From NCBI GenBank assembly GCA_021397845.1, contig CM038043.1:130848013-130912012 (forward strand): DNA of 64,000 nt, in the 5' to 3' direction. The stretch is from Areca catechu. Its lineage: Eukaryota > Streptophyta > Magnoliopsida > Arecales > Arecaceae. The position numbers were made by a program, and so were the translations under genes. Shown here in pieces: positions 37,032 through 48,421 of the stretch; the stretch's first letter is position 1, and every line of letters starts with the position of its first letter. Below the pieces are notes generated by a model. That model ran no database searches. It was not told where the DNA came from and saw only the letters and a list, made by a program, of their open reading frames with translations.

Positions 37032-38561
37032 TGTTGCTCAGGTGGCTTACCCAAGAGGGGGGTGAATTGGGTAATTAAAATTTTTGCAAGTATGTGCTCC
37101 TTTTCAAAGTTCTAGTATGGAATGTGCTATGAGTTAGTAACTAAGCAGAAGCAAGTAAGAATACAAGAAACACAATCACAAACATAACATAATTTATAGT
37201 GGTTCAGAGCAACCTAGCTCCTATGTCCACTACCAAGATACCACTTAGGATTTCCACTATATTCATCCTCGAATATAGCTGGATTGTTTTCATGGGCTCA
37301 AAATCCAAAACCCAAACTTGGTTTTATCTCGGGCTTACCAAAATCCAATACAATGTTAGTTTTATCCGGGCACACTAATAACCAACTCTTGATTTTCAAA
37401 GGCTCATCAAAAACCTTTACAAACCCAAGTCACAGCTCCTGCTGTACTTGCAATAATTTAAACAAAGAGTAGAAAACTCAAAGCAACTCTATGACAAACT
37501 GAAGTTGCTGGATGATTGCAGTTATAGCACTTGAGAAGCCCTTTTGATTGCACTTTGAATGCTCGTCAAGGCTTCAAGCTTCTTCAATAAATCTCTCAAG
37601 AATTCGTATGAAAGTTAGGTGTGCTCTTGAATGCTCTCTTGAGTATTCTTTCAAAAGCTCATTAATTTTTCATTCACTACTCATCTATTTCTCATGTATG
37701 CTTTCAAAAGTAATTCAAATCCCTTAAATATATCTCCTCAACTGATTTTAGGAGGTTATAGCCATTATAGATCATTCAGATTCAAAATATGACCGTTGGA
37801 GACCATTTTGGATTCAAAAAGAAAGTTCTAGAACTAGCCGTTCTCACTTGGAATAGTCAGTCGAGTCAACTCAGATGGGTTGAGTCGGCTCGGTTTCTCA
37901 GGTAGGTCAAAACTTCACTCTGGTTGAGTCGCCTCTTCTGCTTCGAATCGACTCGCTTAGCTGGTTCTTCAGAACTAAGATTTTCTGTACTCTAGAGGTG
38001 TCAGCTCTTCTGATTGGAGTCATCTCACCCGTCTGTCTAAGAAACTTTCACTCTGGTCAAGTCGGCTCAGTTCTCTCGAGTCAGCTTGAATTCTTAGAAC
38101 TTCAGAAATCACACTCTACCAAAGTCCACTCTTCAGTCTTGAGTCGGCTTGGATGTCTACGTGCCAGAATACTACATGTTGTGCCAGACTTCAAGTTGGC
38201 TCTTCTGCAATGAGTCAACTCTTGTACTTGTCTTCAACCTTCCAAACTTCTTAGAATTCTTCCAAAGGCATTCAATTAAGTCCAGAAGCTCTCCAACTCC
38301 ATCAAATTTAATTATAAGAGATTTACACTTGTAAAATACATGGAAATAGCCTATTTTCATAAATATATAGTTGATTTTTCTTTGGGCTATTCATTACAAA
38401 ATATAGTTTTACAAAAAAACTTGTCATACACTAAGATTGTAGGAAGAGTGATCTTTCATTTAAAATATCCTACAAAAACTTAGAAAATACTTGGAAAGAG
38501 TTAGTAATTAAATGCATACTCCAATGTTTGGTTATCATTAAAATCATTCCAGGGGTCAATA
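37032..38561 (-). repeat. 3' LTR of element C (1530 bp)
   Basis: It is the direct repeat of 46530-48033. On the plus strand it starts TGTTGCTCAGG and ends GGGTCAATA, the terminal CA being decayed to TA. It holds the GTCGGCTC array (37855-38225), and the sense TATA-like GATATATTTAAGG at 37735-37723. Confidence 0.92.
37855..38225 (-). repeat. GAGTCGGCTC motif array in the 3' LTR of element C
   Basis: About a dozen copies of GAGTCGGCTC or near variants (GAGTCAACTC, AAGTCGGCTC, GAGTCGACTC) occur in about 370 bases. The other LTR has the matching array at 47365-47700. It occupies the same LTR position as the GTCGAC array of A, B and E but with different spelling. Confidence 0.65.
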
Positions 38562-38576
38562 ATCTCTCCCTTTTGA
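38562..38576 (-). other. Polypurine tract of element C
   Basis: The sense strand reads CAAAAGGGAGAGAT directly before the LTR, and is preceded by TTTGTCATCAT as in B and E. Confidence 0.82.
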
Positions 38577-38591
38577 TGATGACAAAACATT

Positions 38592-38771
38592 GGGCATGGA
38601 AAAACTTTATAGTTATAAGTATATAAACATTTAAACAAGTCAAGCTAACTTGTGTATGACTTTAAATAGATATATATCAGTATGTATGGGCATGGAAAAA
38701 CTTTATAGTTATAAGTATATAAACATTTAAACAAGTCAAGCTAACTTGTGTATGACTTTAAATAGATATAT
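38592..38771. repeat. 96-base tandem duplication beside the polypurine tract of C
   Basis: The unit beginning GGGCATGGAAAAAC starts at 38592 and again at 38688. The second copy matches the first without difference for about 84 bases and then diverges. The near identity implies a recent duplication compared with the rest of C. Confidence 0.85.
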
Positions 38772-38774
38772 CCG

Positions 38775-39135
38775 TAGTCATCGAAGAGTTCAAAGCTTAT
38801 CAACAGAGTATCAACGCTTTTGAAATATATCTAATATGTATCAGAGTTAATATATATCAAAAAGCTATTTTTGCCTAATATGAGTTAAGTCAATAATGTA
38901 TCAAGGCAAGTTGAATATCAAATGATCAGAGTTTGTAATTGTATCAGAGTTTAAAGTAGCAAAAGGTATTAAATTTAGCAAGACTCTATCAGAGCTACTA
39001 TTAAAATTAGCAAGAATGTATCAGAGATACTATCAGCGCTATTAAAGTAACAGAAATGTATCATATCGCCGAGTTAGCAGAATTATCAGAGCTTATTTGA
39101 AGCTAGAAATGAATCAGAGCAAGTTATATCAGCAA
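38775..39135 (-). repeat. tRNA-Met-end-like repeats in the 3' region of element C
   Basis: The plus strand shows TATCAGAG followed by C, T or A at 38839, 38942, 38987, 39019 and 39084, and weaker copies (TATCAACGC, TATCAAGGC, GATCAGAG, TATCAGCGC, AATCAGAGC) between them, about a dozen in 360 bases. Two (38987, 39084) are exact TATCAGAGCT. On the sense strand they read AGCTCTGATA, like the 3' end of initiator tRNA-Met. Confidence 0.7.
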
Positions 39136-39626
39136 AATTTAGTAAATTGAGAGTAACAGAAATAACTTCACCTATTTCATGCACAACCATGCACATTTTC
39201 AATAGATTGGCTTAAAGATTTTGCAAATTTTTCACATACATTACGTGGTATTTTTCCATTCATTTTCCATGCACACATACAATTACTCCCCCTTTTTGTC
39301 ATTAATCAAAAAGGGTTCAAAAGGAAATTACATTCTCTTTTTAAGTAGCATAAGAAGATCAATAATATTTTTGAATAATTTCACTTTCTCATAGAATTTT
39401 TATAATTGCTATTCTTCATTAAAATTCTCCCCCTATTAGTGTAATTAAAGAGATCAAACAAGATCTAACAACATTTCATTACACATTTCTTTGCAAAAAA
39501 GATATTTCATTACTATAAAGGAAGTACGATATTTTGCAAAAAAGACATTTCACCGCACAAAATACAAGATACATCAAAGTGTTCTTCTTACAAGATACAT
39601 CAAAGGAAACACCAATAGATCACCAA
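39136..39626 (-). other. 3' untranslated region of element C between ORF3 and the repeats
   Basis: It is AT-rich, with purine runs on the sense strand such as AAAGGGGGAG (39296-39287) and TAGGGGGAGA near 39430. These resemble the polypurine tract and echo the CTCCCCCTTTTTGTCAT block before the LTR. No gene is seen. Confidence 0.5.
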
Positions 39627-41372
39627 CTAGTCTTCTTCCTCACTAGAGGAAGAGCCATTTCTAAAATAGTGGAGGAGGTTAGTCTTTACAGGTTTGAATC
39701 TAAGATCTCTATTTCTAGTCCTAGTTGGGGCTTTAAAGCGTTAGATTTTAGCCTAGGCCTAGATTTGGGTTTGGCACTAAATGGGTAGGCTCTACTTTAA
39801 CATCAGTAGGTAGAATAGGGGGCTATGAAGCAAGAATAGGATCCAACAGTCCTGTTGCAAAAGGAGGTGGTGACTGAACATGTGGATTTCTAGATGCTAT
39901 AGCTCTAGAAGCCTCGATGGTAGAAGAAAATCTCGATAAGAATACCCAGATAGTTCGAAGCTCGGTAGAGATGGCCTGAAGTCCCTTTTGTAGACACTGA
40001 AGCTCTGCTATATGCTGGGGCTAAGAGAATCTGCTGCTCCTCTCAGTCAACCAAAATCCATGCACAGGTCTCTAATATCAGACTGAATGTCATCCTATGT
40101 CTGCAATCTACTCTCAACTGCCTCAACTCTAGAAGACAACTGACTCAGCTCAGTCTTGATTTCCTGAAGTCCAATATCAATTGTTTGACGAAGCTCACCA
40201 AACATCGAAGAGAAAGTGCTCGTTAGGGACTCTGAAAGCTATCTCAGCTGCTGTGCTATAAAGGCCTGTGAAGCAGTCAGAACTAAAGGTGCTGATGGTG
40301 CTGAAGGAGCCACTAAAGGTCTTGGTGGAGTCCTAGGACTAGCAGGCTGTCTTTCTATAGGTCTATGCTCCTCAATATCAGCCTCTGCAACATGAACATC
40401 ATCATCATCAACTTTGTCAATGGCAGTCTCAGTATCAGCCATGGGGTGCTCTGCTTGATCATCATCATCATCATCATCTAAAGAAGGGTGTACCACCCTC
40501 TGTCCTGATATCCTCTTTGACCAGACTCCTTCAACTAGATGATAACCTATCCACTGAAGGGACTTCGTCGAGTAGGTATCGGTATGATACAGTGGTCTAC
40601 CATCCTCTCCAGTGAGGTCAATCCCAAAATCCTGAAATAATCAAGTAAAAACCATGCAGTAGGGAAGGCAAGTTTTCACCCTCCTTGCTGCTTCCCTCAT
40701 CTATACCAGCATAATATATGGGAGATTGAGGGCCTCCCCCTCAATCAAGCATCTCATAAAGGCCAGATCTCTCTCGCTCACCCAATCAAATCGACTTATC
40801 CTCGGCAAGAAAATCTTGCTAATTATGTTGTGCAACAATCTCATTTCCAGCGACAACATATTAGCCTGTACATTCCCCACATCATCTACATCTCTTCTCT
40901 CAAGAATAAGTCTAAGGGTTTTCTTCTGTCTTTCAACACTAAGTGATTCGGTCCTTCATTTGGCATGTGCAGAACATTGCTTAGCCTTTCCTCATCCACA
41001 ACTAACTAACACCCTTGATAGTTGATTCAATGTGATACTCACCCAGGGTAAGGTTCTTATAAATTGTTCTTACTAAATTGGGATAAGTCAGAGCATCTAA
41101 AGAACAAAAGTCAGTCCACCCTTGAGCCTCTATCCATTCTCTAATTCTTAACCCTAGTTCTTCCAAAAATAAGAAAACTATTCTTCTTCCACTTGTAACT
41201 GGGCGGTTAGCCCTTGAAATTACCTGTCTCGGCGGAGAAGGTGACTCATTCCTTTCTTCCTCTTATTCTTGAACAGGGGTTGACTCTTCTTCTTTGCGTT
41301 TCGACCTTCTTTTCCTCTATGCACTAGATTCCACATGCCTTGCTCTCTTCCGTACTACCATCCTTGGAGCCA
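39627..41372 (-). pseudogene. Element C ORF3, broken
   Basis: The ATG at 41372 opens MAPRMVVRKR, a basic N-terminus like that of E. A segment reading ...SGRRIVF followed by LTYPNLVRTIYKNL matches SGRRVDI and FYPDLIRKFYASM in E. Towards the end an Asp run (about 40485-40440) and a Pro/Ala-rich stretch precede a Ser/Glu tail ending SSEEED at 39627. Stops and shifts interrupt it repeatedly. No transmembrane segment, signal peptide or cleavage site is visible, so I see no support for an envelope protein. The role is unknown. Confidence 0.68.
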
Positions 41373-41480
41373 TAACTGGAAATCAAAGGTAGGAGAGGTT
41401 GAAATTCAAGCAAGGTGGGGTAAAGAGAGTGGCCCCTTAGGCTTTGGAGGAGATAAAAGCCCTAGGTTTAGTCCTATGGG

Positions 41481-41565
41481 TTATATAAAAATGCCTAGCC
41501 CGACATCCAAGTCGGCTCGACTAGAAGCATGATTGCTCAAGTCAGCCGAGCAGAAATATACAAAA
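41481..41565 (-). promoter_or_regulatory. Putative internal promoter between pol and ORF3 of element C
   Basis: On the sense strand, CGGCTGACTT and CGAGCCGACTT motifs (41565-41508, the same spelling as the LTR array of C) are followed about 20 bases later by TTTTATATAA (41490-41481), a strong TATA box. The ORF3 ATG lies about 110 bases further on at 41372. The arrangement copies that of the LTR promoter. Function is inferred. Confidence 0.5.
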
Positions 41566-41699
41566 AGGTTTTAAAACACTCTAAAAAAGTTTTTAATGAT
41601 AGAAGGACACTATGTAAGGTGGTCATTATCCTTAAATTAATGTAGGAGGTCTTCTAGATAATTTTTTCTTAATTTAGAAATAAATAGGTCAAAAATTTT

Positions 41700-44679
41700 A
41701 AAACGGGTCACATAACCCTAATTCTCCTCTAATCATTTCAAATCTTTCTTCATTAAGTGGCCTAATGAAGTGGTGTCTAATTTCCATTGCTTTATTCTAG
41801 ACTACTGAATTGGATTTTTTGTAAGATTAATAGCACTTGTGTCATCACATTTGATATGAATTCTTGCTTGAATAACACCATAATCTTCTAGTTGTTGCTT
41901 AATCCATAACACTTGTGTACAACAACTCCCAGCAGCTACATATTCTATCTCAATAGTGGATAGTACTACAGAGTTTTGTTTCTTACAGTGCCATGAAATT
42001 AAGTTCAACCCTAGAAACTACTAGGTACCATTAGTGCTTTTTATATCAATTTTACATCCACCATAATCAGCATCAGAAAAACTAATTAAATCTAATGAAG
42101 ATTGCTTAGAATACCATAGACCAAGATTACTTGTTCCTTTAAGATATTTTATAATTCTTTTGATAGTAATTATATGTGATTCTTTAGGATTTGATTGAAA
42201 TCTAGTACATATACATACACTAAACAAGATATCGAGCCTACTTGTAGTTAAATACAACAATAATCTAATCATACCTCGATAAAGCTTTTGATCAATGTTA
42301 TCGCCATCTTCATCTTTATCTAATCTACAGGAGGGGCTCATGGGTGTGCTCATTTCTTTGGATGACTCCATACCAAACTTCTTAATGATCTCCTTGATGT
42401 ACTTTGCTTGGTTGATAAAAACTCCTTCCTTTGTTTGCTTAATTTGAAGTCCAAGGAAGTACGTTAGTTCATCCATCAAGCTTATTTCAAATTAACCCTG
42501 CATCAACTCAGCAAATTCTCTACAAAGATCCTCATTAGTTGCACCAAAAATAATGTCATCTATAAAAATCTGTACAACTAACATATCATTCTCTTTCTTT
42601 TTAATAAATAAAGTTGTATCTACATTGCCTCTAATAAAGTTATTTTCAAGTAAAAACTTGCTTAATCTATCATATCATGCTCTAGGTGCATGTCTTAAAC
42701 CATACAACGCTTTAATAAGTTTAAAAACATGATTTGGAAAAGCATGATTTTTAAAACTTGGTGGTTGTTTTATAAAAACTTCTTCAAAAATAAATCCATT
42801 CAAAAATATACTTTTTATACCCATTTAAAATAATTTGAAATTCATGTAGCAAGCAAATACAAGTAATAATCTAATGGCTTCTAATCTTGCACGGATGCAT
42901 AGGTTTAATCAAAATATATTCTTTCTTCTTGATTATAATCTTTAGCCACTAATCTTGCTTTATTTTTAATTACTTTTTCTTGTTCATCTAACTTATTCCT
43001 ATAAACCCATTTAGTTGCTATTACAGGATGGTCTGAGGGTCTATTTAGTAAGGTCCATACATTATTTCTTTCAAACTGGTTAAGTTCTTCATGCATGGCC
43101 ATCATCAAATTAGGATCATTTTCAGCTTCTTATATGCTATGAGGCTCTACTTGTGAAACAAATGCTAGATAATCATGTGCTTCTCTAAGTGATGACCTAG
43201 TCCTAACACCTTGTGAGGGATCACCTATAATTAAATCTCTAGGGTGTGAAGTTACATACTTCCATTCTCTTGGTAGATCACCATGATCTCTACTTACCAT
43301 TTCTTTTCTTTCTTAAGTTGGTTTATCCTTCAAGCTCATATCTTCCATTGCTTGATCAAGTGTACCTGCATCATTATCTATACACTCTTCTTTTCTAAAA
43401 GGTGAGGGGTTAGATTCATCAAAAATAACATGAACAGATTCTTCTACTATTAATGTTCTTTTATTAAACACTCTATAAGCTTTGCTATTGATTGAATAAC
43501 CCAGAAATATAGCTTTATCAAATTTTGCATCAAACTTTCCTAGGTTATCCTTTCCATTGTTTAATACAAAGAATTTCAACCAAATACATGAAAATAATGA
43601 ATGCTTGGTATTCTATCATTCCAAAGTTCATAGGAGGTTTTCTTTAAAATTGGTCTTATCAAAACATGATTCAAAATGTAATAAGCAGTGTTCACCACTT
43701 CTGTCCAAAAATACCTTGGGAGATTACCTTCACATAACATTGTTCGGGCCATCTCTTCCAAAGTCCTATTCTTCCTCTCTATAACACCATTTTGCTGTGG
43801 TGTTCTAAGAGCAGAGAAGTTGTGTTCAATGCCGTGCTCAGTATAATAATCATCAAAATATCAATTTTCAAATTCTGTGCAATGATCACTCTTAATTAAA
43901 ATAATTGAAAGATTTTTCTAGTTTGAAACTTTCTTGTGAAATTTTTGGAAAACTTTAAAAGCTTCATCCTTGTGTGCAATGAATAAAATCCAAGTAAATC
44001 TCAAAAATTCATCTACTATCACAAGTCCGTATTTCATACCACCTAGGCTTGTAGTCCTAATTGGTCCAAATAAGTCCATATATAGTAGCTCAAGTAGTCT
44101 AGAAGTAAAAACCAAGTTTTTTGCTTTAAAACTCTCCCTAGTTTGTTTACCCAATTGACATGCATCACAAACATGTTCAAAATCAATTTTGAATTTTGGT
44201 AAACCTCTAACTAGATCTTTAGAAATCAATTTAGCAATTGTATGCATACTAGCATGACCTAATCTCTTATGCCAAAGTAAGTTAGACTCCTTGGTTTTAG
44301 CAGTCATTGCTACAAGACTTGTACTACTAGACATGGCTAGATCATTCAAATCTACCACATATATATTTTCAAGTCTATGTCCAATGAGCTTAGTACTAGA
44401 GTCAAGTGAGTTAGTTACAATGCACATTGAAGACTCAAAGACAACCTTGAAGCCTCTATCACATAATTGACTAATACTTAATAAATTGTACTTCAATTTG
44501 TCAACTAGCAATACATTTTCAATGAATGTAGAAGGGGTTATTCTGATCTTACCGATACCAATTATCTTCCCCTTACCATTGACCATTCCTCCACCCATGT
44601 CTAAGGTGATGAATGTCTTGAATAGCCACTATCCATATACCCTTTGTATTCTGAGCTGCAAGACATTCTTGCAAGACAA
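41700..44679 (-). pseudogene. pol: Element C pol, broken
   Basis: In sense order: protease remnant with a YMDSGYS site near 44630, pre-integrase finger (LLWHKRLGHASMHT and CDACQLGK), integrase (44100-43580, TEVVNTAYYILNHVL), reverse transcriptase with FIDDIIFGAT in place of YVDD (near 42580-42548), and RNase H (42479-41720). A deletion removes about 28 codons between IRHHFIR and PLNEE at about 41770, so the C-terminal RNase H strand is lost. Many stops occur, and the integrase DDE region is interrupted near 43880-43780. It is not functional. Confidence 0.85.
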
Positions 44680-46482
44680 TCATGGAGTTCTTTTAGGTAT
44701 CCAAGCTTTCTTGGATCGTTGAAGGTTAGTAGGATTGATTTCTTTGGGAACCCAAATCTTTCTAATTTTACTTCTATTCTTCTTTTTCATATTATATTGA
44801 AATGACTTATGACCAACCTCATTGCAAGAATAATAAATAATTCTAGATTTTTGAAAAGGTAAAAATGTAGAAGCTCTATATGTAGACGTAGAAACATTTG
44901 ATGCAAAAGACTTTTAATTTGAAAACTTAGGTGCATAAGTTTTTGAAGGTATAAATTTAGTAGCTGAAATTCCATTTGTTTACAAGGGATTATAACCAAT
45001 TCTAGCCTTGCTACTTGAATCTCTTTGATCTTTTAAAATTAACTCAAGCTTGTTTGAACTCAAAGTTAGCTTTTCAACCAATGGCTTGAGATTTTCAACT
45101 TCTTTTTGCAAGCTAACATTTTCTTCATATAAAGCTTTGTTTTTCTTAAGAAAATCATTCTTTTTAGTTTTCAAAGCAGCATATTTTTCAAAAAAGCCAC
45201 TCAATTCTTTTTGCAAAATTTTATTCTTTTCTAAAATTTCTTCCTTTTCTTTCATTAAAATATCATTGCTATTTTTCAAAGATTTTATTTTCAAGCCGGC
45301 CTTTTAGTACTCAATTAATAATTCATGAAATGCAGTATTTAATTCCTTGAATGTAAATTCATCATGAGCTTCAGGGAACATTACCTCATCTTCAAGATCC
45401 ATTAGACATATGTTCACTATTTTTGTGGTATCTTCTTCTTCATTTGAAGTTGACTCCTTGCTATCGCTCCAAGTTGCAACCTTGCTTTCTTCTTTTTCTT
45501 AAAAGTTTTCTTCAAATTTGGACAATCTGTTCTGAAGTGCCCAGGTTTCTTGCATTCGTAGCAAATGGACTGTTGCTCTTTATCTTTATCTTTTCCTTTT
45601 CCTTGTCCTTGCTGTATTCACCTTTCCTATGAAACTTTCTTCAATGTCTTCCCTTTTTCTTGTCCATAAATTTTTGAATCTCCTCACTACAAGTGCAATA
45701 TCATCGTCTTCTAGTTCATCTTCAGAGGAGGGGCTTTCTTCATCAATTTCTTCTTCTTGTTTCTTCAACTCTGCAGCAGCTTTGAAGATAATTGACTTCT
45801 TTTTCTTAATGTCATCTTCATTTCTATGCTGCATAGTGAGCTCATGTGTGATCAAGGATCCCAATAGTTCATCTAGTGGTAATGTGTTAAGGTCCTTGGC
45901 CTCTTGAATTGTAGTCACTTTCGGGTCCCATTTGTTTGGAAGTGATCTTAAAATCTTTTGCATGAGATCTGCATTAGAATAAGTCCTGCCAAGACTCTTC
46001 AAACCATTAATAATATCTATAAAACAAGAGAACATGGCATATATAGTCTCATTCGGTTCCATCTTAAACAGTTCATAGTTATGTACAAGAAGATTAATTT
46101 TAGATGTTTTCATTTGGAAAGTTCCTTCATGGGTTACCTTAAGTATATCCCAAATTTCTTTCGCTAATGTGCAAGTAGAAATTCGATTAAACTTATTTGC
46201 ATTTATAGCACAATATAACAAGTTCATGGCTTTGGCATTCAGCTCACCCATTTTCATGTCATATTCATCCCATTCCTCTTCAGGTTTTGGGACATCCATG
46301 CCATCAACTTTTTTTATGGGTATGTGAGGTCCCTTAAGAATGACCTTCCATAATTAAAAGTCTACAGCTTGAATATATATTTTCATTTAGGCTTTCCAGT
46401 AGGCATAGTTAGTGCCTGTGAACAATGGAGGTCTATTTATGGATTGGCCTTCGACCAAAGAGGTACTCATAGGGTTTGCCAT
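44680..46482 (-). pseudogene. gag: Element C gag, broken
   Basis: The ATG at 46482 opens MANPMSTSLVEGQ. The capsid domain runs through 46299-45900 (KEIWDILKVTHEG, RSLPNKWDPKVTTIQEAKD), followed by an acidic EDELEDDD linker, a CYECKKPGHF-like knuckle near 45565-45530, and a long Lys/Glu coiled coil (45294-44980). At least two stops lie in the N-terminal part (near 46372 and 46350). The frame ends at the conserved TGA at 44682-44680. A short duplication of TTGTCTTGCA/ATGTCTTGCA follows that stop. Confidence 0.8.
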
Positions 46483-46515
46483 ATAATCTTTACTCTAAGT
46501 AAATTCAGAGACACT

Positions 46516-46527
46516 ACACTGATACCA
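46516..46527 (-). other. Primer binding site of element C
   Basis: The sense strand reads TGGTATCAGTGT, two bases off TGGTATCAGAGC, just inside the 5' LTR. Confidence 0.82.
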
Positions 46528-46529
46528 GT

Positions 46530-48033
46530 TATTGCCCATGTGGCTTACCTAAAAGGGGGGGGTGAATTGGATAATTAAAATTTTTGCAAGTATGTGCTCT
46601 TTTGCAAAGTTCTTAGTATGGAATGTGCTGTGAGTTAAGTAACTAATGTAGAAGCAAGTAAGAATACAAGAAACACAATCACAAACATAGTAGAATTTAT
46701 AGTGGTTCGGAGCAACCTAGCTCCTACGTCCACTACCCAAGATACCACTTAGAATTTTTACTATATTCATCCTCGAAATACAATCAGATTGCTTTCACGG
46801 GCTCACAATCCAAAATCCAAACTTGGTTTTATCCCGGACTCACCAAAAATCCAATATAATGTTAGTTTTATCCAAGCTCACTAACAACCCACTCTTGATT
46901 TTCAAAGGCTCACCAAAAATGTTTACAAATCCAAGTCACAGCTCCTACTGTACTTGGAACAATTTAAGCAAAGAGTAGAAAACTCAAAGCAACTCTATGA
47001 CAAATCGAAGTTGCCGGATGGTTGTAGTTGTAGCACTTGAGAAGTGCTCTTGATTGCACTTTGAATGCTCTTCAAGGCTTCAAGCTTCTTCAATAAATCC
47101 CTCAAGAATTCAGATGAAAGTTAGGTGTTCTCTTGAATGCTCTCTTGAGTATTCTTTTAAAAGCTCATTAATTTCTCATTCACTACTCATCTATTTCTCA
47201 TGTATGCTTTCAAAAGTGATTCAAATCCTTTAAATATATTCTTCTCAACTGATTTCAGAAGGTTATAGCTATTGTAGATCGTTGGGATTTGAAATATTCC
47301 CATTGGACACAGTTTTGGATTCAAAAAGAAAGTTCTAGAACTAGCTGTTACTCACCTGGAACAGTCATTCGAGTTGGCACGGTTCCTTAGGTAGGTCAAA
47401 ACTTCACTCTGGTCGAGTCGGCTCTTCTGCTTCGAGTCGGCTCACCTGGCTAGTTCTTCAAAATTGAGATTTTCTGTACTCTAGAGGAGTCAGCTCGCCT
47501 ATCTATCTAAGAAACTTTTACTCTAGTCAAGTCAGCTCGGTTCCCTCGAGTTGGCTTGAATTCTCATAACTTCAGAAATCACACTCTACCAAAGTCGGCT
47601 CTTCAGTCTTGAGTCAGCTCGGATGTCTACATGCCAGAATACTGCATGTTGTGCCAGACTTCGAGCTGGCTCTTCTACAATGAGTCGGCTCTTGATACTT
47701 GTCTCCAAAACCTTTACAAACTTCTCAGAAATCTTCTAAAAGCATTCAATCAAGTCCAGAAGCTCTCCAACTCCAAACTTAATTCTAAGAGATTTGCACT
47801 TGTAAAATACATGGAAATAGTCCATTTTCATAAATATATAGTTGATTTTTCTTTGGGCTATTCATTACAAAATACAGTTTTACAAAATAAACTTGTCATA
47901 CACCAGGGTTATAGGAAGAGTGATCTTTCATTTAAAACATCCTACAAAAACTTAGAAAATACTTGGAAGGAGTTAGTAATTAAATACATGCTCCAATGTT
48001 TGGTTATCATCAAAATCATTCCAAGGGTCAACA
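46530..48033 (-). repeat. 5' LTR of element C (1504 bp)
   Basis: It is the direct repeat of 37032-38561. The outer end CAACA at 48033 is intact, but the inner TGTTG has become TATTG at 46530. It holds the GTCGGCTC array at 47365-47700, with the sense TATA-like AATATATTTAAA at 47240-47229. Confidence 0.92.
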
Positions 48034-48038
48034 GTAAA
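48034..48038. repeat. Right target duplication of element C (GTAAA)
   Basis: It is the partner of 37027-37031. It lies inside the pol reading frame of B, directly after the LTR end. Confidence 0.93.
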
Positions 48039-48421
48039 TTTTCAAGATCAACAAGGTAGATGTTGCCATGCCTATTTTTAATGAGTTTCACTCCATTATC
48101 ATCAAGACTAGATACCATGCAAAAAGATGATTCAAAAACTACTTTAAAATCTTTGTCACAAAACTGACTGATACTAAGTAAATTTTGCTTTAATCATTCG
48201 TCTAATAATACATTATTAATAAAAGTAGAAGGAGAGATGTAAACTTCACCGATACCAATGATTTTTTCTTTATCATTATCTTCAAAAGTTATATTCCCTT
48301 CATTCAAAGCTTCAAGAGAGGTGAATTGCTTCACATCTCTCATCATATATCTTGAGCAACCACTATCAAGATACAACAATCTTCTTCTCTCTTTGGTTAC
48401 AAGACACACCTGCAAAATAGA
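48034..48421 (-). pseudogene. pol: Element B pol, N-terminal part (protease)
   Basis: The frame reads QVCLVTKERRRLLYLDSGCS, with an intact D-S-G protease site, and runs to the C insertion, continuing at 37031. It directly follows the gag TGA (48424-48422) in the same reading frame, so in this copy gag and pol are separated by a single stop codon with no shift. Confidence 0.82.

Larger units (their letters stand above)
37032..48033 (-). mobile_element. Element C: SIRE-type Ty1-copia element nested in pol of B
   Basis: It is 11,002 bp long, with LTRs at 37032-38561 and 46530-48033, an initiator tRNA-Met primer site, gag, pol, ORF3, a repeat-rich 3' region and a polypurine tract, all on the minus strand. 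It belongs to a subfamily distinct from A, B and E: its LTR motif is GAGTCGGCTC where the others have GTCGACACTT. It is inactive, with stops and deletions in each frame. It is younger than B by nesting. Confidence 0.94.

Noticed and set aside
40440..40485. An ATC/GAT microsatellite.
   Set aside because: It encodes the Asp run of ORF3 in element C, and E has a similar Asp run (about 61757-61775), so it is part of a protein tail.
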